A stretch of 64,000 nucleotides of DNA from Deinandra increscens subsp. villosa. Its lineage: Eukaryota > Streptophyta > Magnoliopsida > Asterales > Asteraceae. The notes below the pieces were generated by a model. It was not told the origin of the DNA, made no database searches, and saw nothing but the letters and a program-made list of their open reading frames with translations. Of the stretch, positions 12,622 to 23,120 are shown piece after piece. Position 1 is the first letter of the stretch; every line of letters begins with the position of its first letter. The stretch covers positions 66,902,509 to 66,966,508 of the forward strand of contig JBCNJP010000006.1 in the NCBI GenBank assembly GCA_039602395.1, read 5' to 3'. The position numbers and the translations under genes were made by a program.

Positions 12622-12820
12622 TAGGGGTGTTCATTATTCGAATCCGGTTTGAATAATTCGAAATTCGACTCGATTCGAATTCGAATAAGAAATTCGAATT
12701 CCTTATTCAATTTATTCGAATCGAATCCTGATTCGATTCAATTAAATAATTCGAATTCGAATCAAATTCGAATTTGACTTTCCAAATTCGATTTGATTCG
12801 AATAATTCGAATAAGAAACA

Positions 12821-12873
<53 letters not shown>

Positions 12874-13471
12874 ATAAATAGTTTAGTATTATTGGCTCAC
12901 CACTTAAGTATTTAACATAAGCCCAAAGTATATGAGTTGATTTATGTCTGATTTGGAGCTGTTGGTTGGAGAGCGTTTTATGACTAATTTCTTCATGTTT
13001 TTAATAGGTTTGGGTTGTTTGGAAGGGCTATTTTGGTTGTTCGCTTAGATTATTTTTGGCTTATTTGGAGTTGTAGGTTGCTCGACTTTGTCTTGTTGTT
13101 TTGGTTTTTTATCTAGTAATTTCATACTTGTTTTGTCGTTGATTCAATTATCATTTTGGACTTGTTTGTGACCTATCATTTTGGACTTTTGGATATGTTT
13201 GGAACTATTTTACAGTTAATTTTGAATTGTTACAAAGAGGTTATTGAAAAATGTATATATATAGATATTAATTTTATGAAACTAAAGATTTCTCTTATTC
13301 GAATTTATTCGAATAGATTTGAATTGGACTATGATTATTCGATTCGCATTCGGCTGGTTTTAATCGAATCTGAATCAAATTCGAATTTGGTTTTAGAAGT
13401 TCAAAATTCGAATAATTCGATTCGAACAATTCGAATAATTCGAATTCGATTCGATGAACACCCCACCCCTA
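12622..13471. mobile_element. 850-bp hAT-type MITE rich in TTCGAAT
   Basis: Termini are TAGGGGTGTTCAT... and ...ACCCCACCCCTA, flanked by a perfect 8-bp target duplication CTTGTAAT (12614-12621 and 13472-13479). The 8-bp duplication and the TAGGGGTG end point to the hAT superfamily. Both flanks of the body are made of overlapping TTCGAAT/ATTCGAAT words on both strands, giving strong self-complementarity. A (TA)n tract lies near 12827-12875. No transposase is encoded; the ORF at 13156-13554 runs out of the element and is chance. It lies 142 bp behind the kinase stop codon, so it may lie in or beside its 3' UTR. Confidence 0.85.
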
Positions 13472-13479
13472 CTTGTAAT

Positions 13480-13919
13480 AAGTTTTCTAACAACAATAAA
13501 ACTGCACCGAGCAATAAGTTGTTACTATCTTCACAAAATGTAGAAGGTGGATAAGGTTAGATATTACGTAGAGAGTGAGGCTGATGTCTTATGGTGAACT
13601 CTTGACTAAAAACGCCTTTTGGAACTGATACATTTCTATCACTGTACACGTACCGTCTCAATAATAAGCTAGTTATTAATAAGCTAGTTATTATATTTTC
13701 GTCATAGTGATAACCAACTAATATAAATTTGATACTTGTGTACACTTATTACACATAATTAACCTCACTTGTCTGCTGCTTAACATGGATATACACTTTT
13801 GATATTTTCGTAGTACCCTATTTTGTGTTTAGAAAATATCGTGTTAAAAAAGCAAAAAGGAACAACAATAATAAACATACTCAGTAAAGTTCCGCTAATA
13901 GTATTACTATTAATAGGGT
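13480..13919. other. Intergenic stretch, no gene seen
   Basis: A+T-rich sequence with a short duplication of AATAAGCTAGTTATTA (13661-13695). No coding frame or RNA gene is supported. Confidence 0.5.
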
Positions 13920-14030
13920 TTGGGAGGGGTGGATGTAGGCAACCCATATCTCTAGCTACCCGAAAGGATAGTTGAGAGGCTGCTTCCAGAAAGACCTCAA
14001 ACTCAGAATCAAGTGGCCGCCACACCGACA
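13920..14030 (-). mobile_element. SINE fragment (Au-like 3' body)
   Basis: On the minus strand the order CAGCCTCTCAACTATCCTTT then GGGTTGCCTACATCCACCC resembles the conserved plant Au-SINE segment (GGAAACAGCCTCT...GTAAGGCTGCGTACA). No A/B boxes or target duplications are seen, so it is a decayed fragment at best. Confidence 0.35.
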
Positions 14031-14505
14031 ACCAAACGATGAAAAGAGAAAGAAAGCAACATATATAGGGGAAGGTTAAAATGGAAACCCTCTTGAGCGG
14101 AGGAAACCGTGGAACCTCTACAAAGACGGGGTAAAAAGTTGATTTTATTTTCTCAATTTTTTATGGTGGTTCTTTAATTTATAGACTACTCTTAAATGAA
14201 AAAAAAATCAAAAAAACGGCCAGTAGATTTTTTTTAAATATAAAAAAAAGTAAATGTTACATATGTAACATTTACTGTATTTATAAACAGCGAAATGTTA
14301 CATACGTTACAACTTACAAGACATTTTTTGATATTAAAAAAAAAAACTACTCGGCTTCTTTTTTTCCACCTAAGGGTAACCTATAACCTAGGAAAACACC
14401 AGAAAAAATTAGAAAAAAAAAACAGATTTTTGACCCCAATTTGGCCTCGATTAAAAAGTGATTCCACGGTTTTCTCCACTCAAGAGGTTTTCATTTTACC
14501 ATTTC

Positions 14506-14507
<2 letters not shown>

Positions 14508-14557
<50 letters not shown>
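14508..14557. repeat. (TA)n microsatellite
   Basis: About 25 TA dinucleotides, directly abutting the left end of the small inverted-repeat element at 14558. Confidence 0.9.
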
Positions 14558-14561
<4 letters not shown>

Positions 14562-14748
14562 AAAGTTCATTGTAGACACCCCCATAAGTGTAGACAGGTA
14601 GACACCCTTTTTCACCATTAGATCTCTTGATCTAATGGTTGTGATTAATTTTCTTTTTTCTTTTTTTCTTTTTTCTCATTTATTAGAAACTTTCACATGT
14701 GAAAAAGAGCTATTTCACATGTGAAAGTGTCTACAATGAACCTCACCC
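14558..14748. mobile_element. 190-bp inverted-repeat element inserted in (TA)n
   Basis: Left end GTGAAAAGTTCATTGTAGACAC and right end (complement) AGGGTGAGGTTCATTGTAGACAC form terminal inverted repeats. The element is bordered by (TA)n on both sides (14508-14557 and 14749-14764). An internal palindrome TTCACATGTGAAA lies near 14692-14726. It encodes nothing. Rice Micron elements also insert in (TA)n tracts, but no sequence relation is claimed. Confidence 0.7.
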
Positions 14749-14764
14749 TATATATATATATATA

Positions 14765-15407
14765 GTCAAAAGTTCATTGTAGACCCCTTAAAAAGTGTAG
14801 ACCCCGTAGACCCCTTTATTGTTCTATAAAACTCACTAAAATTATAAAACTCATTGTTGTTGAATTTGGTCTCTATTTTTATTTTTATTTATTTTGTCAT
14901 ATTTCTATCTTTATATTTTAATTTAGGGTTTATTTCTTATGTCTTTTAGTTTTTTCTTTATTTTTTATTTTCTTAATTTGAAATTATAATTTTTAGTGAG
15001 TTTAATAAAACGTAGATTTTTTAAGTTGCATTGAGTTTTAAAACAATTGTGAGTTTTAATTTAAAGAGTGAGTTTTATAATTTGTAATGAGTTTTATAGT
15101 TTTCAATGAGTTTTAAAGAACATCGATTTTTAAAGTTGTATTGAGTTTTAAACATAACAGTGAGTTTTAAAACTCAGCAATGAGTTTTATAATTTCTAGT
15201 GAGTTTTATAGAATAATATACTTTTTGCAACAACAATTATATTTCATTGTCTCCAACAACTTTCTATGTTTTTTTTATATTTAAAAAGTTATCGCATAAA
15301 AAAAATCAAACAAACAACAATGAGTTTTATAATTTTTAGTGAGTTTTATAGAACAATATACGGGGGTCTACGGGGTCTACACTTTTTAAGGGGTCTACAA
15401 TGAACCT

Positions 15408-15410
<3 letters not shown>
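14765..15410. mobile_element. 646-bp relative of the (TA)n-inserted element
   Basis: It has the same terminal motif as the preceding element (AGTTCATTGTAGACCCC) but longer inverted repeats of about 50 bp: TTAAAAAGTGTAGACCCCGT on the left and its complement near 15361-15400. The body repeats TGAGTTTTATA/GTGAGTTTTAAA words many times. It is bordered by TATATA on both sides. No ORF is credible. Confidence 0.7.

Positions 15411-15480
<70 letters not shown>
15411..15480 (+). repeat. (TA)n-(GT)n compound microsatellite
   Basis: A (TA)n run of about 26 bases passes directly into about 21 GT dinucleotides (to 15480). Confidence 0.9.
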
Positions 15481-15485
<5 letters not shown>

Positions 15486-16303
15486 TTCAAATACAAAGGC
15501 TTTTTTCCATGCAAAGCGTGTGAAGGAATGGGAGGCCGACGCGTGGCGTTAAAGTTTTATTTATGGACGCGGAGGGGCATTTTTGTTAATTTAAAGTTTT
15601 TAATTAAAATATCGGAGATTACGTCACAGCGTTTCATGCCGGGTGCGTTATTTGTTGTAAGGTGTTTTATATCGAGTTTCTTCATGCGTCAAAATAAAAA
15701 CAACACGTGTGAATTAAATAATTTTTTTAACTTATGTTCATGTTTTTTTTTTCTTTTTGTAAGAGTTTTTCTGTTTGCCTTTTTATTTAATAATTGCGTA
15801 AGTTTATTTTGTTGTTTTTTTTGTTTTTATTTTTTTGCGTGAATATATATATATTTTTTTGTGTTTTAATTATATATCGTTGCGTGGTTTGTTGTGACCT
15901 TAAATTTATGAGTTACTTCATGCGAGAAATTACAAGTAAAATGCGTGATAATAGAATCTCAAAAATTTCGAACATATGTTCATGTATTTTCAGCTGGTGT
16001 CATACACAATTATAGTGTGCGTAATAATGCTGTATTTTATTGTTACACTTGTCTATTTTTTAAAGTTGATTTTGTTTTTTTTTTTTTTGCAGAATCATTG
16101 ATAATTGTTAAGTAGTTTTTTTTTAATTTTTTACTAGAGTTTTCTGTGTTTGCGTGTTTTATTTTAATATTTGCGTAATTTTATCGTTTGCGTGATTAGT
16201 TGTAGTTTGCGTAATTCTAAGTTCGAGTTGTTTTTATATATTACTGGTTAGTTTCAACATAAATAAAGAATAAAATGAATAAATACAAAAATTATTATTA
16301 TTA
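15481..16303. other. Noncoding T-rich stretch with recurrent GCGTGATT-like words
   Basis: Repeated TTGCGTRA/TGCGTGATT words occur at irregular spacing within T-rich DNA. The complementary words (AATCACGCA) recur at 59370-59860. Two plus-strand ORFs here (104 and 73 aa) are low-complexity Phe/Leu/Ile-rich and are not supported as genes. This could be the body of an unclassified element. Confidence 0.4.
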
Positions 16304-16608
16304 TTATTTTATAACAGGGATACATTTCCAATGATAGGCTTGTAAAAGCGACTTTTTTAACTCAAGAAAGGCACTCATAGCCTCAAGTATTTTGTTTATT
16401 GTTTCCATCTGCTCCATATCCGTTTTATCCTGGTCTATCATGAACAAACGGACAATATCTTGAAGTGAATTCTTTGGCAGACTGCTTATTTTCTGCGCGA
16501 TTTCTTCTCTGGCTTGCGTGTTTTCTTGGAGGCTTTCGAAACTTTGTTCGAGGACGTTTATCAGCAGTTTCTCCTTGTTATACTCCAACATTATTTTCCG
16601 AGTTAGTT
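16304..16608 (-). pseudogene. Unrecognised coiled-coil-like peptide, truncated by an LTR
   Basis: The minus-strand frame ends at 16304 and continues upstream to 16630, but its first few codons (from 16630) lie within the adjacent LTR, so the true 5' part is missing. The native ~100 aa are Glu/Lys/Leu-rich, probably helical, with an IAQKISSLPKNSLQDIVRLF stretch and no Cys clusters. Base composition is richer than the surrounding T-rich DNA, which suggests real coding history. I do not recognise the family. It could be the end of a gene disrupted by the LTR or part of a larger mobile element. Confidence 0.3.
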
Positions 16609-17584
16609 TGTCACACCCCCAAATAACCACTAACGGAGTTTATACCGTTAAGGGGTGCGAGCAAACCAGGACCACAACCATTAGTCACAAATACTAAACG
16701 AATCAGAGTTAGTCCAAACACATGTCATAAATAAAATCTCACAATACGCAGCGGAAAATATTGTTTTAGCACTAACCACGTGCTTTACAAAATCATTGTT
16801 TTAAATTCCCAATTTAGTTTAAACAAAAGCAAAATGTCTTCATGCGCCATGCCAACCCGCTCCGGATACTCCTCAGCGATCTGCAAGAGTTTAAACCACG
16901 CAAGTGTCAACCTAACGGTTGGTGAGTTCACAGTGGGCTTGTCACGCAGTGGCCGGGTCTCATAATCATAATTGTGTCAACATATACTTATGTAATATTT
17001 ATTTGTGAAAAGCAATGCTCAGTGATAATACACCAGTCCATAATCATAGTAGCGTGATTTAGTAAAAGTAATGTCCGTAACATGCGTTATCGGGTATGTA
17101 CTAGTTTTGTAAAATTAAAGTGCTCAACCGATATCGCGGGTAGCTAATCCGTTGTTCCATGCACTAAGGAAGTTTGTACCAAAGCTGACTATTAAGTATT
17201 GTAGTGGCATCGCCATCATCTATTTTGTTTTGCGGACATACGTCATCGCGGCTTTGCCTCCCCCGTATCCTCTCGGGATCACGGTCAGATAGGCTGATAT
17301 TGTACCTCCGTGCACCTCCAGTGTCACGAGGCGGAGTTTGTCAAACTCCAGTAGATCTACCCAACATCCCCTCGCTTTACAATTAATGGCACAATTAAGT
17401 TGAGGACTTTTTCAGTTAACAAGGCAATCCTTAGAAATCATGTGATATCATGTGGTTAGACTTTAACCTACACTAGCCATATTAAAACGGTTTACTTTGG
17501 GTTCTCATGAATCCCGAAAACATTTTCAGTTTCGTTTTAGAAATAGTTGTTTAAGTATTTGATAACGGTTTGTCAGGCCGTTTC
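16609..17584 (-). mobile_element. Tekay-like LTR, minus strand, running into the gap
   Basis: Plus-strand TGTCACACCCCC at 16609 is the complement of the GGGGGTGTGACA terminus found at 8015. Further in, AGATCTACCCAAC and the block before it (17340s) are the complement of the GGTAGATCTACTGG region of the 5658-8015 LTR. The 5' end of the LTR is lost in the N gap. Small ORFs inside are not genes. Confidence 0.65.
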
Positions 17585-18084
17585 NNNNNNNNNNNNNNNN
17601 NNNNNNNNNNNNNNNNNNNNNNNNNNNNNNNNNNNNNNNNNNNNNNNNNNNNNNNNNNNNNNNNNNNNNNNNNNNNNNNNNNNNNNNNNNNNNNNNNNNN
17701 NNNNNNNNNNNNNNNNNNNNNNNNNNNNNNNNNNNNNNNNNNNNNNNNNNNNNNNNNNNNNNNNNNNNNNNNNNNNNNNNNNNNNNNNNNNNNNNNNNNN
17801 NNNNNNNNNNNNNNNNNNNNNNNNNNNNNNNNNNNNNNNNNNNNNNNNNNNNNNNNNNNNNNNNNNNNNNNNNNNNNNNNNNNNNNNNNNNNNNNNNNNN
17901 NNNNNNNNNNNNNNNNNNNNNNNNNNNNNNNNNNNNNNNNNNNNNNNNNNNNNNNNNNNNNNNNNNNNNNNNNNNNNNNNNNNNNNNNNNNNNNNNNNNN
18001 NNNNNNNNNNNNNNNNNNNNNNNNNNNNNNNNNNNNNNNNNNNNNNNNNNNNNNNNNNNNNNNNNNNNNNNNNNNNNNNNNNNN
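17585..18084. other. Assembly gap of 500 N
   Basis: Exactly 500 undetermined bases, the usual placeholder length. Real distance and content are unknown. It separates the inverted Tekay-like LTR from the Athila-like element, so the two may not be true neighbours. Confidence 0.99.
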
Positions 18085-19038
18085 GTTGCTGAAGTCATCA
18101 ACAAGCATATCCCAATGGCTCAAGAGCGGACCGTCATTGACTACTTAAGACCAAAAGCAGTCACTTTTGGTGCAGCCATTGCTCCTCCTGGTGTAGACGC
18201 TAACAACTTCGAAATTCAATTCTAATTGGTGTAGATGCTCCAAAATTCTGCTACTTTTCATGGTTTGCCCGACGAAGACCCTCATTCTTACATCACAAAC
18301 TTTCTCGAAGTTTGTGAGACATTCAAGTCCAACGGAGCCTCTGATGACGTCGTTAGACTTCGCATGTTTCCTTTCTCACTTAAGGACCGTGCGAAATCAT
18401 GGCTGAACGCTCTGCCCAATGGTTCTATCACCACTCGGGATGAGCTCGTTCAGAAGTTTCTTTACAAGTACTTCCCGCCTGCCAAGACAACCAAACTCCT
18501 GACATACATCAACTCATACACTCAAGAAGACGGAGAATCGATGTATGACACATGGGAACGCTTTAAGGAACTCTTGAGGAAGTGCCCTTATCATGGTCTC
18601 ATGATCTGGTAGTAGATCTTAATCCTCTACAATGGTTTGCACCCGCAGACCCGCCAGATTCTCAATTCCAAATCTGGTGGCATTTTAGGGAATGGAAGTC
18701 CTGAAGAAGTCTTCTAAAAAATTTAAGATATTGCTCAAACCAGCTTTCAGTGGCACACTTCTTGCAGTGCCAAAGCAAAAGCTCAAGGTATGCACTCTCT
18801 AGATGAAGCCATAGCCCTCAAAGCTCAAGTTGAGGCCTTGTCTTCCAAAGTCAAGAAGCTAGAGACCTGCAAATCTGCAGAAGTTGCTCCGCAATGCGAA
18901 GGGTGTGGAGGCCTACATAAAAACTGGAGTTGTATGGTGGACGGTAACCCCAAAGATCTCAATTTCATACAAAACCAAACCCGCCAGAAATACAGCAACA
19001 GTTCTAAGTGGAGGAACAGTCAGAACTCTATGTGGAGA
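18085..19038 (+). pseudogene. Athila-like Ty3/gypsy gag, decayed
   Basis: Reading frames encode a retrotransposon gag domain: a segment with FHGLPDEDPHSYITNFLEVC, then LKDRAKSWLNALPNGSI, FLYKYFPPAKTTKL and ERFKELLRKCPYHG (18235-18612), the core used by Athila/Tat gags. Stops (for example TAATTGGTGTAG near 18223) and a stop at 18610 break the frame. A downstream piece (18790-19030) has a helical region and a CxxC...C Zn-knuckle-like remnant (CEGCGGLHKNWSC). The protein would package element RNA; this copy cannot make it. Confidence 0.8.
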
Positions 19039-19445
19039 CAAGGTTGCAGAAGTCGCTAGGCGCTATCTGGGCGGTCGACTAGGGAGTTGTGAGTACTCGG
19101 GCCCAGGCGAGGAGTACTCGGGGAGTACTCGGACATGGTAATTATAAAGAAAATAAATTTCTAGAAAATATATACATCTTCCAATACTAATATTTATGAA
19201 ACAAATAAGTTAACATGGATATATGTTAATAAATTTTATTCATAGTGATGGGACCAACTTTTTATATAAAGGAGGTCACAATATAATGCGTATTTAGCCC
19301 CTTATACCCGATGTTGACTTCCTACCCCCAAGGTTGACCGAGTACGCAATTCCTAGGTGGATTATCACCTAGGCGCCTCGGCAACCCACCGCCTAGCGAC
19401 TACTCAAAGAGTACTCGGGCGCCTAGAGCGAGTTTTACAACATTG
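19039..19445. mobile_element. 407-bp hAT-like MITE with GAGTACTC palindromes, inside gag
   Basis: Flanked by a perfect 8-bp direct repeat TGTGGAGA (19031-19038 and 19446-19453). Ends CAAGGTTGCAGAAGTCGCTA and (complement) CAATGTTGTAAAACTCGCTC are inverted repeats. The sub-terminal parts carry repeated GAGTACTC/GAGTACTCGG palindromes and GGCGCCTAG-like words; the centre is A+T-rich. It interrupts the Athila-like gag, so it is younger than that element. A shorter relative is at 26223-26384. Confidence 0.75.
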
Positions 19446-19453
19446 TGTGGAGA

Positions 19454-19852
19454 AATAACGGGAACCGCCAATAGCCAGGTAACAACCAAAACTTCTCGCA
19501 GCAGCCGCGGCAAAAAACAACTACCAAGGCAGCTGTTCATCCGATGGGCTCGCTCGCCTTGAAGAATCAATATTTCGGATGTTTGCAGAAGCTGAGAAGA
19601 AGATGGAGGAGAAGTTCAGAAGCAACGATGCTGAACTTCAAAACCAGCAAGCCTCTATCAAGACGCTCGAGAAGCAAATCGGTCAAATAGCAAAAACGGT
19701 AGGTGAAAGAGCCCTAGGTTCTCTCCCTAGCAATACAGAAACCAACTCCAAAGCAATGGTGAATGCTATCACACTCTGTAGCCGAAGGGTTGGACCTGAG
19801 GAAGCTGCTCCGAGCTCAATAACACCAACCCTACCTTTTCAAAAAACAAACT
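19454..19852 (+). pseudogene. Athila-like gag C-terminal remainder
   Basis: Resumes the gag-protease reading after the MITE: a helical segment with MEEKFRSNDAELQNQQASIK and a LEKQIGQIAKTVGERALGSL motif (19579-19760), which is the conserved linker before protease in Athila-type polyproteins. Frameshifts and a stop near 19852 make it non-functional. Confidence 0.65.
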
Positions 19853-20035
19853 GAAGCACCTATCCCTATAACGGTGGAAGAAGTCATGAAAGATCCAAAG
19901 GTTACTTATCCCAGTAGGCTAAACAAAGCCAAGAATCAGGAGCAGTTTGGTAAGTTCATGAGCCTACTAAGACAATTACATATTAACTTACCTTTTGTTG
20001 AAATCCTTTCTTAGATACTGAAATACACTAAATAC

Positions 20036-20544
20036 ATGAAAGACTTCCTAACCAACAAGCACAAGATTGTGGAACTCAACTCTGTCAGCCTAGGGGAAGA
20101 ATGCTCTGCCATACTGTCAAGCACTATTCCCCGAAAGCAGCTAGATCCTGGCAGCTTAACACTATCTTGTGTAGTGGGAGCCATTGAGGTTTCAAATGCA
20201 CTTGGTGACTCGAGGGCTAGCATAAACCTTATGCCTCCATGTTCAACAAAGAGAACCTTGGTAAACCCACTCCTACAAGGATGATCATCCAGCTAGCAGA
20301 CCGGTCAGTCAAGTACCATTCTTGTATCGCTGAGAACCTCCTAGTTCAAATAGGAGAGTTCGTTTACACTGCCGACTTTGTTGTACTAGATATGGAAAAA
20401 GACAAGGAGGTACCCCTTATCCTCAGAAGGCCATTCCTCGCAACAACTCAAGCGGTGGTGGAAATGAGCAACGACACTCTAACGATTAAGTTTGGCGACC
20501 AGGAAGCAAATTTCGACGTATGTAAGAATTTGATAGCATTCTAG
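20036..20544 (+). pseudogene. Athila-like retropepsin (aspartic protease), frameshifted
   Basis: Two overlapping frames (20036-20284 and 20239-20544) together give a retropepsin. The active-site triad region reads LGDSRASINLMP, where Asp-Ser/Thr-Gly is altered to D-S-R. The downstream part is well conserved: a flap-side block, FVVLDMEKDKEVPLILRRPF and FLATTQAVVEMSN. It normally cleaves the gag-pol polyprotein. Frameshift near 20240 and the changed active-site Gly make it inactive. No reverse transcriptase or integrase follows. Confidence 0.75.
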
Positions 20545-22356
20545 AGGTGGTGGACAACATCGAGTCAGGTCTGGAATTCGCATACCAATGAATGGAGGAA
20601 GCCTCTCCTCCACCATCATGCTTCTATACTAGGACTGTGGGTCTAGCTAGCAGACCCGTACACTAAACGTGGCGCGCTATGGCGGCTCACCATGGAAGTC
20701 TAAGGTAAAAGCAAAAAGAATAGGACGGACTTCAAAGAACACATCTTCAGGACGGTCAAAATTCCGCCCCTTCTTTTTCTTTCACTTTTATTTTAGAAAC
20801 ATATCGTAGTTTAGATTAGTTTAGCCTTTTTATCTTTCAGTACTAGAGTTTAGTTACTAGTACTGGAGATCGAGGTTCGTCTAGTGTAACTCTGGACTCA
20901 GACCAGCAGCAGACACTCCTGCTGAGACGCGGGCAGATTTACCGGATCTCCAGTACAAGTATTTTATAGTTTAATCTAGTCTTGTAGGTAATGAATAAGG
21001 AAGACAGTCAAGAAGGAGCGAGCAAGAGCCAGGAGTTTCGGTTAGGCGATGCAACCTTAAAAGCACTACGCGTGTCTGATCAATGTAGTCGGTGACAATT
21101 TCCTTACCCTTAAACTATTTAAATCACACCTTTGCTTTATTTGTGCAATCAATAAGCACATTGAGGGCAATGTGCAATTTAAGTATGGGGACGGGATTGT
21201 CAATCTTAGCTGGAAATATGCAACACTGAACTTTTGCTTCGCCAGAAAATTCTTTTCGAAAATAAGCCAAAATTTATCTTCTGAAAAACCTATAAAAACT
21301 TATTTATGGACCATAATCAACTGAATAAAAATTATGTTTTCCAAACTGAAAAGATTCAAACCATTTGTGACGTTCGACGTATACATTGAAGTATTTTTGG
21401 GAACAACAACCTGAACCCACATTTCCAAAGAGTGTTCGAGCCTAACCCCGTATATATCTAACATGCTCATCCTCTACAAAGATAGTGATAAACCAGGTGA
21501 GTCATTCAAGCCAGAATTTGGTAAGGGTATACAGTCCAAGATGGACAAAGTCAGGAAACATGTTTTCATATGATTGAGGCCCATAGGATAAACCTTTTTC
21601 TCTCTTTCACCCCAAAAATTTCTTTACCACCCAAAAATATCCCCTAGTTAACCCCTTTGAGCCTAAACCTTTCATTTATTAACCCGCAAATTTATTTGCA
21701 TAAACCCTTTTCCCCTAAACAGCCTTTTTCGCACCAAGCTTTGCATACCATAAATCTTTTGGCGCACTTTTACACCCCCTTTATTTTTGCAAAACAAAAG
21801 ATTCTGAAGAAAGTTTTTCAAAAATAAGTGACCCCACCATCATCAGGATACGATATCATCTGCCCAGACGATTGCTGCAAAACCTCAAAGAGAATTTTTT
21901 CTGAAATATCTGAGTTTTGCAACTTTTTACCCCGTTTTACACCAACTTCCAAACCCTTAGCCCAAGTCTACCCTCAAAACCTGTAAGCCCTCATGATGAT
22001 AACATGGATTTCGGCGAGATCTATGGCAGATTGATCCCTTCACAAGTCTATGACCCTTGTTTGATTTTACCTTGGTATGAGTGATCTCTCAAAGTCCGTA
22101 CATATACTAACCCGAGTTTCGAGTGATCCCTTGTGAGGTGTACATAGTTGTATAAATCTAAACTTTCCAGTAAATATAACTGTCACCCTTAATACTTCAA
22201 TAAAACAAGAATAAACAAACCAAATGGATTAAAGAATCGAAGTAATTGGGGGATATGTTTTTAGGCAACTGATAGGTCCATAAAAGGTCAAGGTCAAAAT
22301 CAGAAAGGGGAACGAAGGCTATTTCTAAGTTTGCTTGAGGGCAAGCAAAAGTCTAA
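20545..22356 (+). mobile_element. Athila-like 3' noncoding region
   Basis: Follows protease directly, without reverse transcriptase, RNase H or integrase. The sequence CACATTGAGGGCAATGTGCA (21158-21177) then AAGTATGGGGACGG is the type of segment found behind pol in Athila elements, so the catalytic part of pol has been deleted. No ORF is credible. Confidence 0.6.
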
Positions 22357-22369
22357 GTGTGGGGATGTT
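22357..22369 (+). other. Athila-like polypurine tract
   Basis: AAGTGTGGGGATG directly precedes the putative LTR start TTGATGCACC, a configuration typical of Athila elements. Confidence 0.55.
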
Positions 22370-23120
22370 TGATGCACCTTAATTTATACATATTTTCTAA
22401 GAAAATATCCTTCGCGTATTGGGTAAAATATGACTAACTATTTTGCAAAAAAACAGTGTTTTTGTCTTCTTTGTAGTTGTTCAGATTTTACACTCCCCGT
22501 GCCACTGATGACACGACCGGTTCCCACTGACTCGGCGCGGCCCGTGCCTTGTTTAGCAAGGCCCGTGCCGTTCTCGGCTGGTCTATAAAAGGAGCAACTC
22601 TCTTCACTTCCAAAATTGCTCAATTCTTCTCCCTCTCTTCAACTAGTTTATCATCTTTTCGGTTTTGAGCCATTTGTTGTGCCACTGATGACACGACCGG
22701 TTCCCACTGACTCGGCATGACTCGTGCCTAGTTTAGCAAGGCCCGTGCCGCTCTCAGCTGGTATATAAAAGGATCAACTCTCTTCATTTCCAAAATTTCT
22801 CAATTCTTCTCCCTCTCTTCCACTAGTTTATCATATTTTCGGTTTTGAGCCATTTGTCTAGGAATCTTTCATTATCTAGTAAGAAAATCTTTAGACTAAC
22901 ACTTGTCAGCCTCAATCTTTCAAGTGTAGTAAAGTTCTTACACTCATTTGGGAATAAATGAATCTTTGGTGGGTTGGTAAAATGTTTTTGTACACTTGCT
23001 TTAAGGTAAACTAATGACCTTATAAAAACTCTTTTTATTGAAAGTTTATTACTATTTTTCTGAACCAAACGTGCTCTACGTATCAAAGACCATTTAGGAA
23101 GTCGAAATCCCAAAGGCCGG
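22370..23120 (+). mobile_element. Athila-like 3' LTR with duplicated promoter
   Basis: Starts TGATGCACC after the polypurine tract. It contains a 180-bp direct duplication (22499-22678 and 22679-~22858) of the promoter part, each copy with a TATA box. The right end is uncertain, near 23120, where a TGTGACACCCGG sequence of another repeat begins. Confidence 0.55.
22499..22858 (+). promoter_or_regulatory. Two tandem LTR promoters 180 bp apart
   Basis: Each repeat unit carries TCTATAAAAGG (22582) or TATATAAAAGG (22762) about 100 bases into it, preceded by GTGCCACTGATGACACGACC and followed by a CTTCTCCCTCTCTTC pyrimidine-rich leader. The two units differ by scattered substitutions, so the duplication is not brand new. 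Confidence 0.6.

Noticed and set aside
17526..18148. Several ~190-aa ORFs on both strands
   Set aside because: They consist almost entirely of undetermined residues across the 500-N gap.
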